Shown piece by piece: positions 13,206 through 24,300 of a stretch of DNA of 64,000 nucleotides. The stretch spans positions 35,808,126-35,872,125 of the forward strand of contig OZ025258.1 in the NCBI GenBank assembly GCA_964019135.1. Direction: 5' to 3'. Position numbers and translations under genes: made by a program. Within the stretch, counting starts at the first letter, position 1; every line of letters starts with the position of its first letter. The notes under the pieces were generated by a model, which saw nothing but the letters and a program-made list of their open reading frames with translations, had not been told where the DNA came from and searched no databases. The stretch comes from Arenicola marina. Lineage: Eukaryota; Annelida; Polychaeta; Arenicolidae.

Positions 13206-13214
13206 AGATCTCTA

Positions 13215-13929
13215 ATGTGCATGCCAGGTATCTTGATCCGATTATGATATTAACCAATGTGGTGCCGAATATAATTAAGCTAGAAGCTAGCATGCAATAA
13301 AGTTGGTCTTCCTTGTTGTCTTTTAATGATCAAATGTTGAAACTTCCTAAAAAACAAAAAAACATTCCAATCCAGCCAATCCTTCATATATATGCGTGAT
13401 CCAATTCATCAAAGGCTTGTCTGCTGGGCCTGGGTGCGAGGTCGGGTGCCGAAGCGGTGGCTGGGTGGCGGGGCAATCCGTATCAATACAGGGGACTTTA
13501 ACAGGTGAAACAGAGATTTTCGCTCGTGAACACTTTATCCCGCTTCATGAAAAGCAGACCCAGTCGAATTTCCGAGCAAAGGAAATACTTCTCGCTGGAG
13601 ACACAGTCACCGACTGCGTCGGTGAGTCAGTGGTCATGTTGGGGGTAGGGCTGACGGTAGTCGGGGTGGTGGTCGGGCTGGCTAGAGTAGTAATGGTGGT
13701 GGTGGTGGTGGTTGTGGTTATGTTTGTGGTGAAGGTGGGTGGTCGACGACGGGGGGCGGGGGGAGGGGGGGGGGGGGAGGTGGCGTTAGGAAATTAGGTC
13801 GTTTTGACCGCATTGTGCTATTGCTGATGCAGCTGCCGTATAAACGGTATACTTTATGGGTTGCTGCTATCAGAGGATGAGATGTAGTGCAATGTAAAAT
13901 AAACGGAAGCTTCGCGATTTCAAAGAGGA
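13215..13929. other. Intergenic stretch with a possible orphan exon
   Basis: A segment at 13492-13621 has an acceptor-like ATACAG before it and a good donor (GTCG|GTGAGT) after it and stays open (EIFAREHFIPLHEKQTQ...). I do not recognise the peptide and there is no partner exon nearby, so I do not call it a gene. After it come GTGGTG repeats and a poly-G tract (13750-13780). Confidence -1.
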
Positions 13930-14170
13930 GAACTCAATAAAATCCCTTTTAATTGTGAGACATTAAGTACGTAACACAGAAAACGGGTCATGAGAAGGAT
14001 CAAGGTAGACAGGAGGTAGAGTAACCCGACCCTACTCTTTGCGAAGAAAGACATGTGATCTTTATCCTGCAAAAACATTAGCGCAGGAGGGGCTCGAACC
14101 ACGCACCGGCCGCTTGGGCTGACCTAGCAGAGCGCACTGGACAATCGGTACCTACTAGGCCTCGCAGTGA
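13930..14170 (-). mobile_element. tRNA-derived SINE, copy 1
   Basis: On the - strand a tRNA-like head with a B-box (GGTTCGAGCCCC, complement at 14089-14100) and an A-box-like GCTCTGCTAGG is followed by a body CAGGATAAAGATC ... TTCTTCGCAAAGAGTAGGG. The body is shared with the copies at 41108 and 29299. The right boundary and tail are approximate; no target duplication was identified. Confidence -1.
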
Positions 14171-15129
14171 CACCCCCCCACCCAAGACAACTTTCCCCAA
14201 ACACACACACTTTAAGTTGCCAGAACAGAAAAGTGCCAGGTAAATTGGTCGATTTTTTGTGTGATTTTTTACAATTTAGGCCAAGAGCATGTCGTTGAAC
14301 CGTTCAGCGAAGATCGTGGGTATCTCGCCGCGTGAGGGAGCCACCAGCATATCGCGAGGACGTGGACGCCGTACAACGCTCACTGGGAGGGGGGGGGGGT
14401 GGTCTTGGCGGAACCAAGCAAGCATCCCGATCTCGCGATGTTGATCAGTACATAATCCGAGCCCAGTCACACAAGGTTAGGTAAACATGGCCTATCTGAC
14501 TCACTGCTGACCCCGATGTCTGAGGAAGCTGCTTGGGCTACTTCTCGGCCACTGTTAACGTAACCGTCTTGGGGAATACGGCGTTGCACAGAAGTTGCAG
14601 TTAATAACATCCAATGTCTGTGAAACTTGTTCGTGTTCCACACGAGTAGTTTTCTCATCAAAGTATGATATTCTTACCATGATATATCAATGTATATGAT
14701 CTGTAACCTTGTAGCATCAATCGTATCAGTGCCGCAGCGCTATGCATATTCGCGCCTTTAGTAAACCGAAATTAATCTTCAGTTTAATTCTCAACAACGC
14801 TTTGGTATAAGGAATCAAATAATTAATATACCGTCCTACCACCGGACAAAGACGAATGTCAATCATACCTGGAACAAAGCTTGTCTTTGCTTTTGGGGTC
14901 TATTTATGTTCCTTTATTTATTATTATATAAAATTGTCCTAACCCACAACGGAACGCCAATACGCCTCTTTGTATTGGTTAGCTGTCGCTGCTTCATATT
15001 TGGGTAACTAATATAACACGGAGATAGGGCTCTGACCCCTCAGCCAATCAGAAGCACGGTCCCATAGAGGCAACATTAGGCGGGAAGCCATGGGGTCAAG
15101 TCGCACTTCATTGTTTGACATTCCTAATG
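14171..15129. other. Intergenic stretch, nothing recognised
   Basis: No exon, RNA gene or mobile element seen. Contains a poly-G tract at about 14387-14400. Confidence -1.
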
Positions 15130-15780
15130 TCAACCGTTGTGGTGGGGGTGGGGTGTGAGGCGTGGGTCTGTGGGTGTGTGAGGGTATAGGGTGTGGGTCT
15201 GTGGGGTGTGGGGGTATGGGGTGTGCGTTTGTGGGTCTGTATGGGGTGTTGGGTGTCGGTTGTGTGGATCTGTGGGTTTGTGGGTCGGTGGGTTTGTGGG
15301 TCTGTGGGTTTGTGGGTCTGTGGGTCTGTGGGGGTGCGGGTCTTTGGGTCTGTGGGTCTGTGGGGGTGTGGTCCCGTGGGTCTGTGGGTTTGTGGGCATG
15401 TGGGTCTGTGGATTGTTGGTCTGCTAATGCAGGTTGTATGGAGACCAATGCGCTTAGAACTTCTAGGGAGTGTAGCGTGGAGGGCGAGGGAGGGGGTACT
15501 ATGCTGAGCAGAGGATGGTATAGGGGATGGGGGCGGGGGGTGACGGGAGGACGGTGTATGGGGGAGGTGGGAGGGACCAGGAGTTGGTGGTGTAGTGGGA
15601 GGCGGGGCGGAGGATGATGGTAGGGTGGGGGGAAAAGTGTGAGAGGAAATGCGCCGTTAGTTTTGCTGCGGAGAAAGCCGGCGCGGGAGAGTTGTCCATG
15701 AACAATCCAGGATATGATAGGAGGCGGGACGGGGTGGGGAGGGGGGAGATAGGAGAGGGGGGGCGGGGGGGGGGGCCCAA
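15130..15780. repeat. G-rich simple repeat, GGGTCTGT type, and purine-rich tract
   Basis: 15130-15420 consists of GTGGGTCTGTGGGTTTGTGG-like 8-bp repeats; 15480-15780 is a G-rich tract with many GGGG runs. Both could form G-quadruplexes on the + strand. ORFs of about 100-150 codons on both strands are simple-repeat artefacts. Confidence -1.
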
Positions 15781-16560
15781 CCCGTAGCCTCCCGGCCGGT
15801 CCTACCCGATCGTGGCGCCATCAACTCTCATTTCCTTTTATTTCCAAAAGAACCCTGAGGGTCGGCCAGCCGTATGTCCCCCACTACGCGCCACCCATCG
15901 CGTCTGACTCAGGTATCAAGTAGATACCAGGTGATGGCGATTATAACGGCATCGGCACCTCTCTAAGGTATGTACATATATAACATAAGGCACTATATTA
16001 CTTCTGACCGCTCCTATATTACCGAGCTTACCAACGGTATTATTTAAATAACATTATGAGTAACATTATGTGCGACTATATTAGCAAACGTCGTATACAT
16101 ATTAATTATTTTTTGAATATTTCCAGTTACTAATCCCTATTAAGTTCTGCTGTTTAACGGTTCTATTTATTCTTTGTCATTTGCCAAATGATATGGTGAT
16201 TACACAGGTCTTCGAGAAACTTCGTTCACGATACGACTGACCGGAAAAAGCTTCTTCAACCCAAGAAACATCAGAAGTATCTATCCCCCGTTACAATCTG
16301 TTGGATTATACTGCCGCCAGCTCACATTTCGGATCTATTCATCGTACGCTAACCAGTAGTAAAATATGCGTTTAAGCATAAGGACTGTTGTGACTTATTA
16401 TTAGGATTAAATATGACGTCTCGTTACCATTCCCGCATACAAACACAACACAGTGACGCAAATGTGATAGTCTAACAGTTCGATGCATCATTTCATGCCG
16501 CAGCCACGCAGTTTATCTGCGTCACAACATTGGTGAAATCTGTCATTAACGAATGCAGGG
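15781..16560. other. Upstream region of the complete gene, nothing recognised
   Basis: No exon or repeat identified. The promoter call begins at 16566. Confidence -1.
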
Positions 16561-16565
16561 GTGGA

Positions 16566-16600
16566 TATATATAAGTTGATTCCATCGGCAAAACTAGAAC
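16566..16600 (+). promoter_or_regulatory. TATA box and probable start site of the TEP-like gene
   Basis: TATATATAAG at 16566-16575 lies about 150 bp before the start codon. A cap site about 25-30 bp downstream would fall near 16597-16603 (AACTCAGCAGC). The resulting 5' UTR (about 125 nt) has no upstream ATG, which supports the choice of 16724 as start. Confidence -1.
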
Positions 16601-16723
16601 TCAGCAGCTCTTGAAGTAACGCACCATTACGTGTGTGAGCCATAAAATTGGCTCCAGGCAAATAGTGGAGTCTTCCTCACAAGGATATTAACCACATCTT
16701 AGCGACACGTGCTTTTGGAAGAT

Positions 16724-18310
16724 ATGACCTTCACCTTGGTTCCGTGGTGCATCCTTGCACTGTGTTATTATGGAGCCAGCCGTGTTAACGGCGCCAAGTT
16801 CGGAGACTCGTACTTCTTCTCCAATGTACCACACGACGCAAGTTTGGCGTCTGCAAGCGGAGCCTACCGCCTGCCGCCAGTCAAGTGAGGACACATTTTC
16901 TCTGTTTTCCATGTTTATCCCAAATTATTGATTTTGTATACCATTCCATTTTATAATTATAACAAAGAACAGCTATCTGCGTATATACTTAATTGCAATT
17001 AATTGCGATATGCAAGGGCAGTATATTTCATGTAATGTACAAGGTCAGTGTAGTTCATGTAATGTACAATGTCAGTGTAGTTCATGTACTGTACAAGGTC
17101 AGTGTAGTTCATGTAATGTACAAGGTCAGTGTAGTTCATGTAATGTACAATGTCAGTGTAGTTCATGTACTGTACAAGGTCAGTGTAGTTCATGTAATGT
17201 ACAAGGTCAGTGTAGTTCATGTACTGTACGAGGTCAGTGTAGTTCATGTAATGTACAAAGTCAGTGTAGTTCATGTAATGTACACGGTCAGTGTAGTTCA
17301 TGTAATGTACAAGGTCAGTGTAGTTCATGTAATGTACAAGGTCATTGTAGTTCATGTAATGTACAAGGTCCGTGTAATTCATGTAATGTACAGGTCAGTG
17401 TAGTTCATGTAATGTACAAGGTCAGTGTAGTTCATGTAATGTACAAGGTCCGTGTAGTTCATGTAATGTACAAGGTCCGTGTAGTTCATGTAATGTACAA
17501 GGTCCGTGTAATTCATGTAATGTACAGGTCAGTGTAGTTCATGTAATGTACAAGGTCCGTGTAGTTCATGTAATGTACAAGGTCCGTGTAATTCATGTAA
17601 TGTACAGGTCAGTGTAATTCATGTAATGTACAAGGTCAGTGTAGTTCATGTAATGTACAAGGTCCGTGTAATTCATGTAATGTACAGGTCCGTGTAGTTC
17701 ATGTAATGTACAAGGTCCGTGTAATTCATGTAATGTACAGGTCAGTGTAGTTCATGTAATGTACAAGGTCCGTGTAGTTCATGTAATGTACAAGGTCCGT
17801 GTAATTCATGTAATGTACAAGGTCAGTGTAGTTCATGTAATGTACAGGTCAGTGTAGTTCATGTAATGTACACGGTCCGTGTAATTCATGTAATGTACAG
17901 GTCAGTGTAGTTCATGTAATGTACAAGGTCAGTGTAGTTCATGTAATGTACAAGGTCCGTGTAGTTCATGTAATGTACAGGTCAGTGTAGTTCATGTAAT
18001 GTACAAGGTCCGTGTAGTTCATGTAATGTACAAGGTCCGTGTAATTCATGTAATGTACAGGTCAGTGTAGTTCATGTAATGTACACGGTCAGTGTAATGT
18101 ACCCCCGCCCCATTGCCCCCATGCAGGCACTACCTGGTGCTGGCGCCGCGCCAGGTGCGTCCTGGCCGCCCGTACGGCGTGTACGTCACCTTGCTGAAGA
18201 CGCTGACGTCCAACGTGACGGTGCGCGCCGTGCTGAGCCGCAATGACGTGGAGTACGCCAGGGCACTCGTCGACTTCACCACCACCGCCTCCAAGAAACT
18301 CGACCTCCGG
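16724..18310 (+). CDS. Exons 1-2: signal peptide and MG1
   Basis: The first ATG after the TATA box (16724) opens with a hydrophobic leader (VPWCILALCYYGAS) and a likely cleavage after Val-Asn-Gly near residue 23. There is no earlier ATG between the expected cap site and 16724. Exon 1 ends AA|GTGAGG and exon 2 begins after TGCAG at 18127, completing a Lys codon. Exon 2 reads YLVLAPRQVRPG, the standard opening beta strand of TEP macroglobulin domain 1, then an N-glycosylation sequon (NVT). Intron 1 is almost wholly a 26/27-bp minisatellite. Confidence -1.
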
Positions 18311-21300
18311 GTACTGATGCAGCCACGTACTATGTACCTAATACATTGCTGGGTTGGAGGGGTTCGGCGGTAAGGCGCCCCCCCCCACTCCCTTTTTGCA
18401 CCCTTAAATTCCGCTCGGTCGGGGTTTTAACGCCGAAATGCGCTCGGAAGGGGTATTTGTGCGGGTACCCGCTCTATGAACGCGCATTTTCAGAGCCCTC
18501 CCCTACCCTCCTTCGGTAGCAAAAAACTATCCGCTCCATAGGGGTGTCTTTTTCATCACAAACGTCCGCTCCCTCAGGCATCAAGGGGCACCCGCGGGAC
18601 CCACCCCCCCCCCCCCCAGATTAGTATAATAGTGCCAATATAACAGCCAGCATTTCTTGCTTGATCCTACACTGTAGCCCCAGTTCTGTGGCTGTTGGAC
18701 GGGCAAAAATCGGTCCCTGTCAGATTTTTGCCCCTCCTTCAGCCGCAGAACTGGAGCTACCTACACTGTAGATACAGCTCATGAAATAAACGAGTATTGG
18801 TTGACCTTAATAGAATGTGAATGATTGAACAGAAATGAAACGTTTAATATTGTCAGAACATCACCATGTTATGATGCGTGCTACCATCAATTGAATTATC
18901 ATGCAATTTATTTGCAAGGTCTGTATAATTGGATTATCTAATATCTATATGCTGATGACCACTATGGCTAACCTAGCTGTTATATGCTGATTATCCCTAT
19001 GGCCAACCTGCTATATGCTGATGATCCCTATGGCTAACCTGTTTATGCTGATGACCACTATGGCTAACCTGTTATATGCTGATGATCCCTATGGCTAACC
19101 TGTTATATGCTGATGACCACTATGGCTAACCTGTTATATGCTGATGATCCCTATGGCTAACCTCTTATATGCTCATGATCCCTATGGCTAACCTCTTATA
19201 TGCTCATGATCCCTATGGCTAACCTGCTATATGCTGATGACTACTATGGCTAACCTGTTATATGCTGATGACTACTATGGCTAACATGTTGTGTGCTGAT
19301 GACCACTATGGCTAACCTCTTATATGCTGATAATCCCTATGGCTAACCGGTTATATGCTGACTACTATGGCTAACCTGTTATATGCTGATGACCACTATG
19401 CTAACCTCTTATATGCTGATGATCCCTATGGCTAACTTGTTATATGCTGATGATCCCTACGGCTAACCTGTTACATGCTGATGATCCCTACGGCTAACCT
19501 GTTATATGCTGATGATCACTATGGCTGACCTGTTATATGCTGATAATCCCTATGGCTAACCGGTTATATGCTGACTACTATGGCTAACCTGTTATATGCT
19601 GATGACCACTATGCTAACCTCTTATATGCTGATGATCCCTATGGCTAACTTGTTATATGCTGATGATCCCTACGGCTAACCTGTTACATGCTGATGATCC
19701 CTACGGCTAACCTGTTATATGCTGATGATCACTATGGCTGACCTGTTATATGCTGATGATCCCTATGGCTAAACTCTTATATGCTCATGATCCCTATGGG
19801 TAGCCTGTTATACGCTGATGATCCCTATGGCTAACCTCTTATATGCTCATGATCCCTATGGCTAACCTCTTATATGCTCATGATCCCTATGGCTAACCTG
19901 CTATATGCTGATGACTACTATGGCTAACCTGTTATATGCTGATGACTACCATGGCTAACACTCTGCCCCTGTCTGGCCCCCAGGTTCCCACGGGTACCCA
20001 GGACGGCGTGTATAACATTCAGTGCACTCTGTCTCTGGCCCCCAGGTTCCCACGGGTACCCAGGACGGCGTGTATAACATTCAGTGCACTCTGTCTCTGG
20101 CCCCCAGGTTCCCACGGGTACCCAGGACGGCGTGTATAACATGCAGTGCACTCTGTCTCTGACCCCCAGGTTCCCACGGGTACCCAGGACGGCGTGTATA
20201 ACATGCAGTGCACTCTGTCTCTGGCCCCCAGGTTCCCACGGGTACCCAGGACGGCGTGTATAACATGCAGTGCACTCTGTCTCTGACCCCCAGGTTCCCA
20301 CGGGTACCCAGGACGGCGTGTATAACATGCAGTGCACTCTGTCTCTGGCCCCCAGGTTCCCACGGGTACCCAGGACGGCGTGTATAACATGCAGTGCACT
20401 CTGTCTCTGACCCCCAGGTTCCCACGGGTACCCAGGACGGCGTGTATAACATGCAGTGCACTCTGTCTCTGACCCCCAGGTTCCCACGGGTACCCAGGAC
20501 GGCGTGTATAACATGCAGTGCACTCTGTCTCTGGCCCCCAGGTTCCCACGGGTACCCAGGACGGCCTGTATAACATGCAGTGCACTCTGTCTCTGACCAC
20601 CAGGTTCCCACGGGTACCCAGGACGGCGTGTATAACATGCAGTGCACTCTGTCTCTGACCCCCAGGTTCCCACGGGTACCCAGGACGGCGTGTATAACAT
20701 GCAGTGCACTCTGTCTCTGGCCCCCAGGTTCCCACGGGTACCCAGGACGGCGTGTATAACATGCAGTGCACTCTGTCTCTGACCCCCAGGTTCCCACGGG
20801 TACCCAGGACGGCGTGTATAACATGCAGTGCACTCTGTCTCTGGCCCCCAGGTTCCCACGGGTACCCAGGACGGCGTGTATAACATGCAGTGCACTCTGT
20901 CTCTGACCCCCAGGTTCCCACGGGTACCCAGGACGGCGTGTATAACATGCAGTGCACTCTGTCTCTGACCCCCAGGTTCCCACGGGTACCCAGGACGGCG
21001 TGTATAACATGCAGTGCACTCTGTCTCTGGCCCCCAGGTTCCCACGGGTACCCAGGACGGCCTGTATAACATGCAGTGCACTCTGTCTCTGACCACCAGG
21101 TTCCCACGGGTACCCAGGACGGCGTGTATAACATGCAGTGCACTCTGTCTCTGACCCCCAGGTTCCCACGGGTACCCAGGACGGCGTGTATAACATGCAG
21201 TGCACTCTGTCTCTGACCCCCAGGTTCCCACGGGTACCCAGGACGGCCTGTATAACATGCAGTGCACTCTGTCTCTGGCCCCCAGGTTCCCACGGGTACC

Positions 21301-24300
21301 CAGGACGGCGTGTATAACATGCAGTGCACTCTGTCTCTGACCCCCAGGTTCCCACGGGTACCCAGGACGGCGTGTATAACATGCAGTGCACTCTGTCTCT
21401 GGCCCCCAGGTTCCCACGGGTACCCAGGACGGCCTGTATAACATTCAGTGCACTCTGTCTCTGACCCCCAGGTGCCCACGGGTACCCAGGACGGCCTGTA
21501 TAACATTCAGTGCACTCTGTCTCTGACCCCCAGGTGCCCACGGGTACCCAGGACGGCGTTTATAACATTCAGTGCGCTCTGTCTCTGACCCCCAGGTTCC
21601 CACGGGTACCCAGGACGGCGTGTATAACATGCAGTGCACTCTGTCTCTGACCCCCAGGTTCCCACGGGTACCCAGGACGGCCTGTATAACATGCAGTGCA
21701 CTCTGTCTCTGGCCCCCAGGTTCCCACGGGTACCCAGGACGGCGTGTATAACATGCAGTGCACTCTGTCTCTGGCCCCCAGGTTCCCACGGGTACCCAGG
21801 ACGGCGTGTATAACATGCAGTGCACTCTGTCTCTGGCCCCCAGGTTCCCACGGGTACCCAGGACGGCGTGTATAACATGCAGTGCACTCTGTCTCTGACC
21901 CCCAGGTTCCCACGGGTACCCAGGACGGCGTGTATAACATGCAGTGCACTCTGTCTCTGACCCCCAGGTTCCCACGGGTACCCAGGACGGCGTGTATAAC
22001 ATGCAGTGCACTCTGTCTCTGGCCCCCAGGTGCCCACGGGTACCCAGGACGGCCTGTATAACATTCAGTGCACTCTGCCCCTGTCTGACCCCCAGGTGCC
22101 CACGGGTGCCCAGGCCGGCGTCCACACCCTGACCGTGAGCGGTCTGGCGGGCGGCCAACAGGGGGACGCGCTCTTCTGGAACACCACTCAGCTGGACTAC
22201 CAGAGCAAGCGGGTGTCGCTCTTCATCCAGACTGACCAGCCCGTGTACTATCCTCCCCAGACAGGTACTGACCCCCAATGATATAGAATGAAAGATGCCC
22301 CTATTTAAGATTTGTTATTCCCACGCCAGATCAGTCTAATCGAGGTCTCAGTTGCCCAGTACGATTCATCGGGTCACTGTGACCATAATCCTTTTGTACA
22401 GTTAATTTCGTAATTATTATTATTAATTATTTCCACCATATTGTTTGTGACCGCAGTTAGCTACAGGGTCATTGCGGTTCGGCCTGAGGACTTGACGCCC
22501 GTGGAAGACGGTGTTATGATCTACCTCAAGGCAAGCATATAGAACTTTACTCACTGGCCAATCCGCCACATGAATGTGGCTGAGGAATAAAAATAATAAT
22601 GGCGCTCACTGCTCCTTCCTAGATTACACTCACGAAAAGATAATTCAAACATTATGATGTCACAATCACGTAATAGGACGTTACTTCCATACAGTAATGT
22701 GAATCATCGAAAGATAGCACACTATCTGGGCCTAAATTTAAATCTATATTTATCATGTGACATCACTTCCGCAACGTTTACATATCCGTTCAGCCTATCC
22801 CATTTGTCACCAGGACGCTAGAGGTATACGCGTGCGCCGTTGGTGGATGCAACAACTGCGATACGGTACGTTCAGCCAGGTGTAACGTCCCTCATGGCAT
22901 ATCGTGCGACAGTCAATATATTTCTACGATATATGCAATATATTTCTACGTTGCAGTACGTTTCTCATGTCTTCATTTGGCGTAAATGCCGATGTCGTAA
23001 CGAACCTCATAAATTAAAATAATGGCTTTTTGGCATACAACCGGTTTAAACGTTCATTCAGATGTTTGCCGCTGGGGCACTGCGTGCGAAGTTATGTTCT
23101 TTTATTATATATCCCCTGAATGTGCCTTTGTATAGTATAGCGCCACCCGCCATTCTATGAATACGAGAGCATGCGGGGCCACAAGCCTTCGGAGTGTATA
23201 TATAGTATATTAATATTTCCGTTCCCCTCAACAGGAGTACTGGAGAATAGATTTGACTTGTCTTACCCTGTTAACGTCGGCACGTGGCATATTGAACTCG
23301 ACGCCTTTGTAAGTACAGTGAAGCTGCTCATTTCCATTAGCGCTACATTTAGCTGTGCGCCTTTCTTTTTACATATTATAGTTACTTAGAACGGCACAAA
23401 GTACACACATATATCTATATCGAAAAATTACGTTTGTTGCTGTAGGGAAACACAGAAATTGAAAAAAAAAACATCTATAAACTTATTCACAAATTGCCGT
23501 CCATTCATAGGTCCTTCTGTTTGCTAATGTTTATGTATTAAGCTGACTATACTATACTTAGTTTATTTGTCAGCATAATATATTATACGAGATATGCATA
23601 CCGTTTGTCAGCATAATATATTATAAGATACATGCATACTGTTTGTCAGCATAACGTGTTTTAATGCACAATTTCTCAGCCTAATGTATTATGCACTTTA
23701 TCAGCATAATCATCCGTACCGTATGCCTGGATTCGCGACAGCTTAATGTTACTAGATGACATAGCCTCAACGCAATAGTGTAGTACATTTTCTCCTCTTC
23801 ATTATCAGGGTCACACATACAGGCATCCATTTGAAGTTAGATGGTACTGTAAGTATTCGTTAATACTGCATCACATGTTCATTGTAAATATCTCTTGCCA
23901 CATAATAAAAGTTTAAAATTAGTTTGAATGGCATATCACTTGGTGGCATTGCATGTAATATAGTGTAGAATCGTGAGATTGTAGCGTGCTGAGGGGTGCA
24001 TGCAGCTAAATCCCACCGCTGCCACCAAATTGTGGCGTGCCGAGTGTGTGTGTGGCCAAATCCCACCGCTGTCACCAAATTGTAGCGGGCCGAGTATGTA
24101 AGTGGCTAACTTGTATCGCTGTCACCAAATTGTAGCGTGCCGAGTGTGTGTGTGTGACCAAATCCCACCGCTGCCACCAAATTGTAGCATGCCGAGTGTG
24201 TGTGTGGCCAAATCCCACCGCTGCCACCAAACAGTAGCGTGCCAAGGGTGTAAATGGCTAACTTGTATCGCTGTCACCAACACTGTAGCATGCCGAAGGT

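Larger units (their letters stand above)
12501..13214 (+). mobile_element. hAT DNA transposon remnant, 3' part
   Basis: Contains the C-terminal hAT dimerisation domain (12682-12807) followed by a GC-rich block of GCGGGCGCGGGGCGGGCGCG repeats (about 12940-13200) and an end reading CCCGCGCAGATCTCTA. Many hAT elements have subterminal C/G-rich repeats and ends of the TAGAG-type. The left end is not visible, so the start is a guess. The transposase upstream of the dimerisation domain is not recognisable. Confidence -1.

Noticed and set aside
12932-13247. Overlapping Arg/Ala/Pro-rich ORFs
   Set aside because: Composition artefact of the GC-rich subterminal repeat of a hAT remnant.
13396-13797. 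133-codon ORF ending in poly-Val and Gly
   Set aside because: The C-terminal half is GTGGTG and poly-G simple repeat; only the short segment 13492-13621 is exon-like and is noted separately.
16993-17537. Repetitive ORFs on both strands in intron 1 (e.g. CSSCNVQGQ repeats)
   Set aside because: 27-bp units keep frames open in several frames at once; once 26-bp units appear the frames close. Not coding.
19924-22278. Minus-strand ORFs of up to 506 codons with a repeated GYPWEPGGQRQSALHVI-type peptide
   Set aside because: They lie wholly in the 62-bp array. Three units equal 62 codons, so all minus frames stay open without selection; there is no promoter, start context or known domain, and the array is explained by the + strand exon 3 junction.
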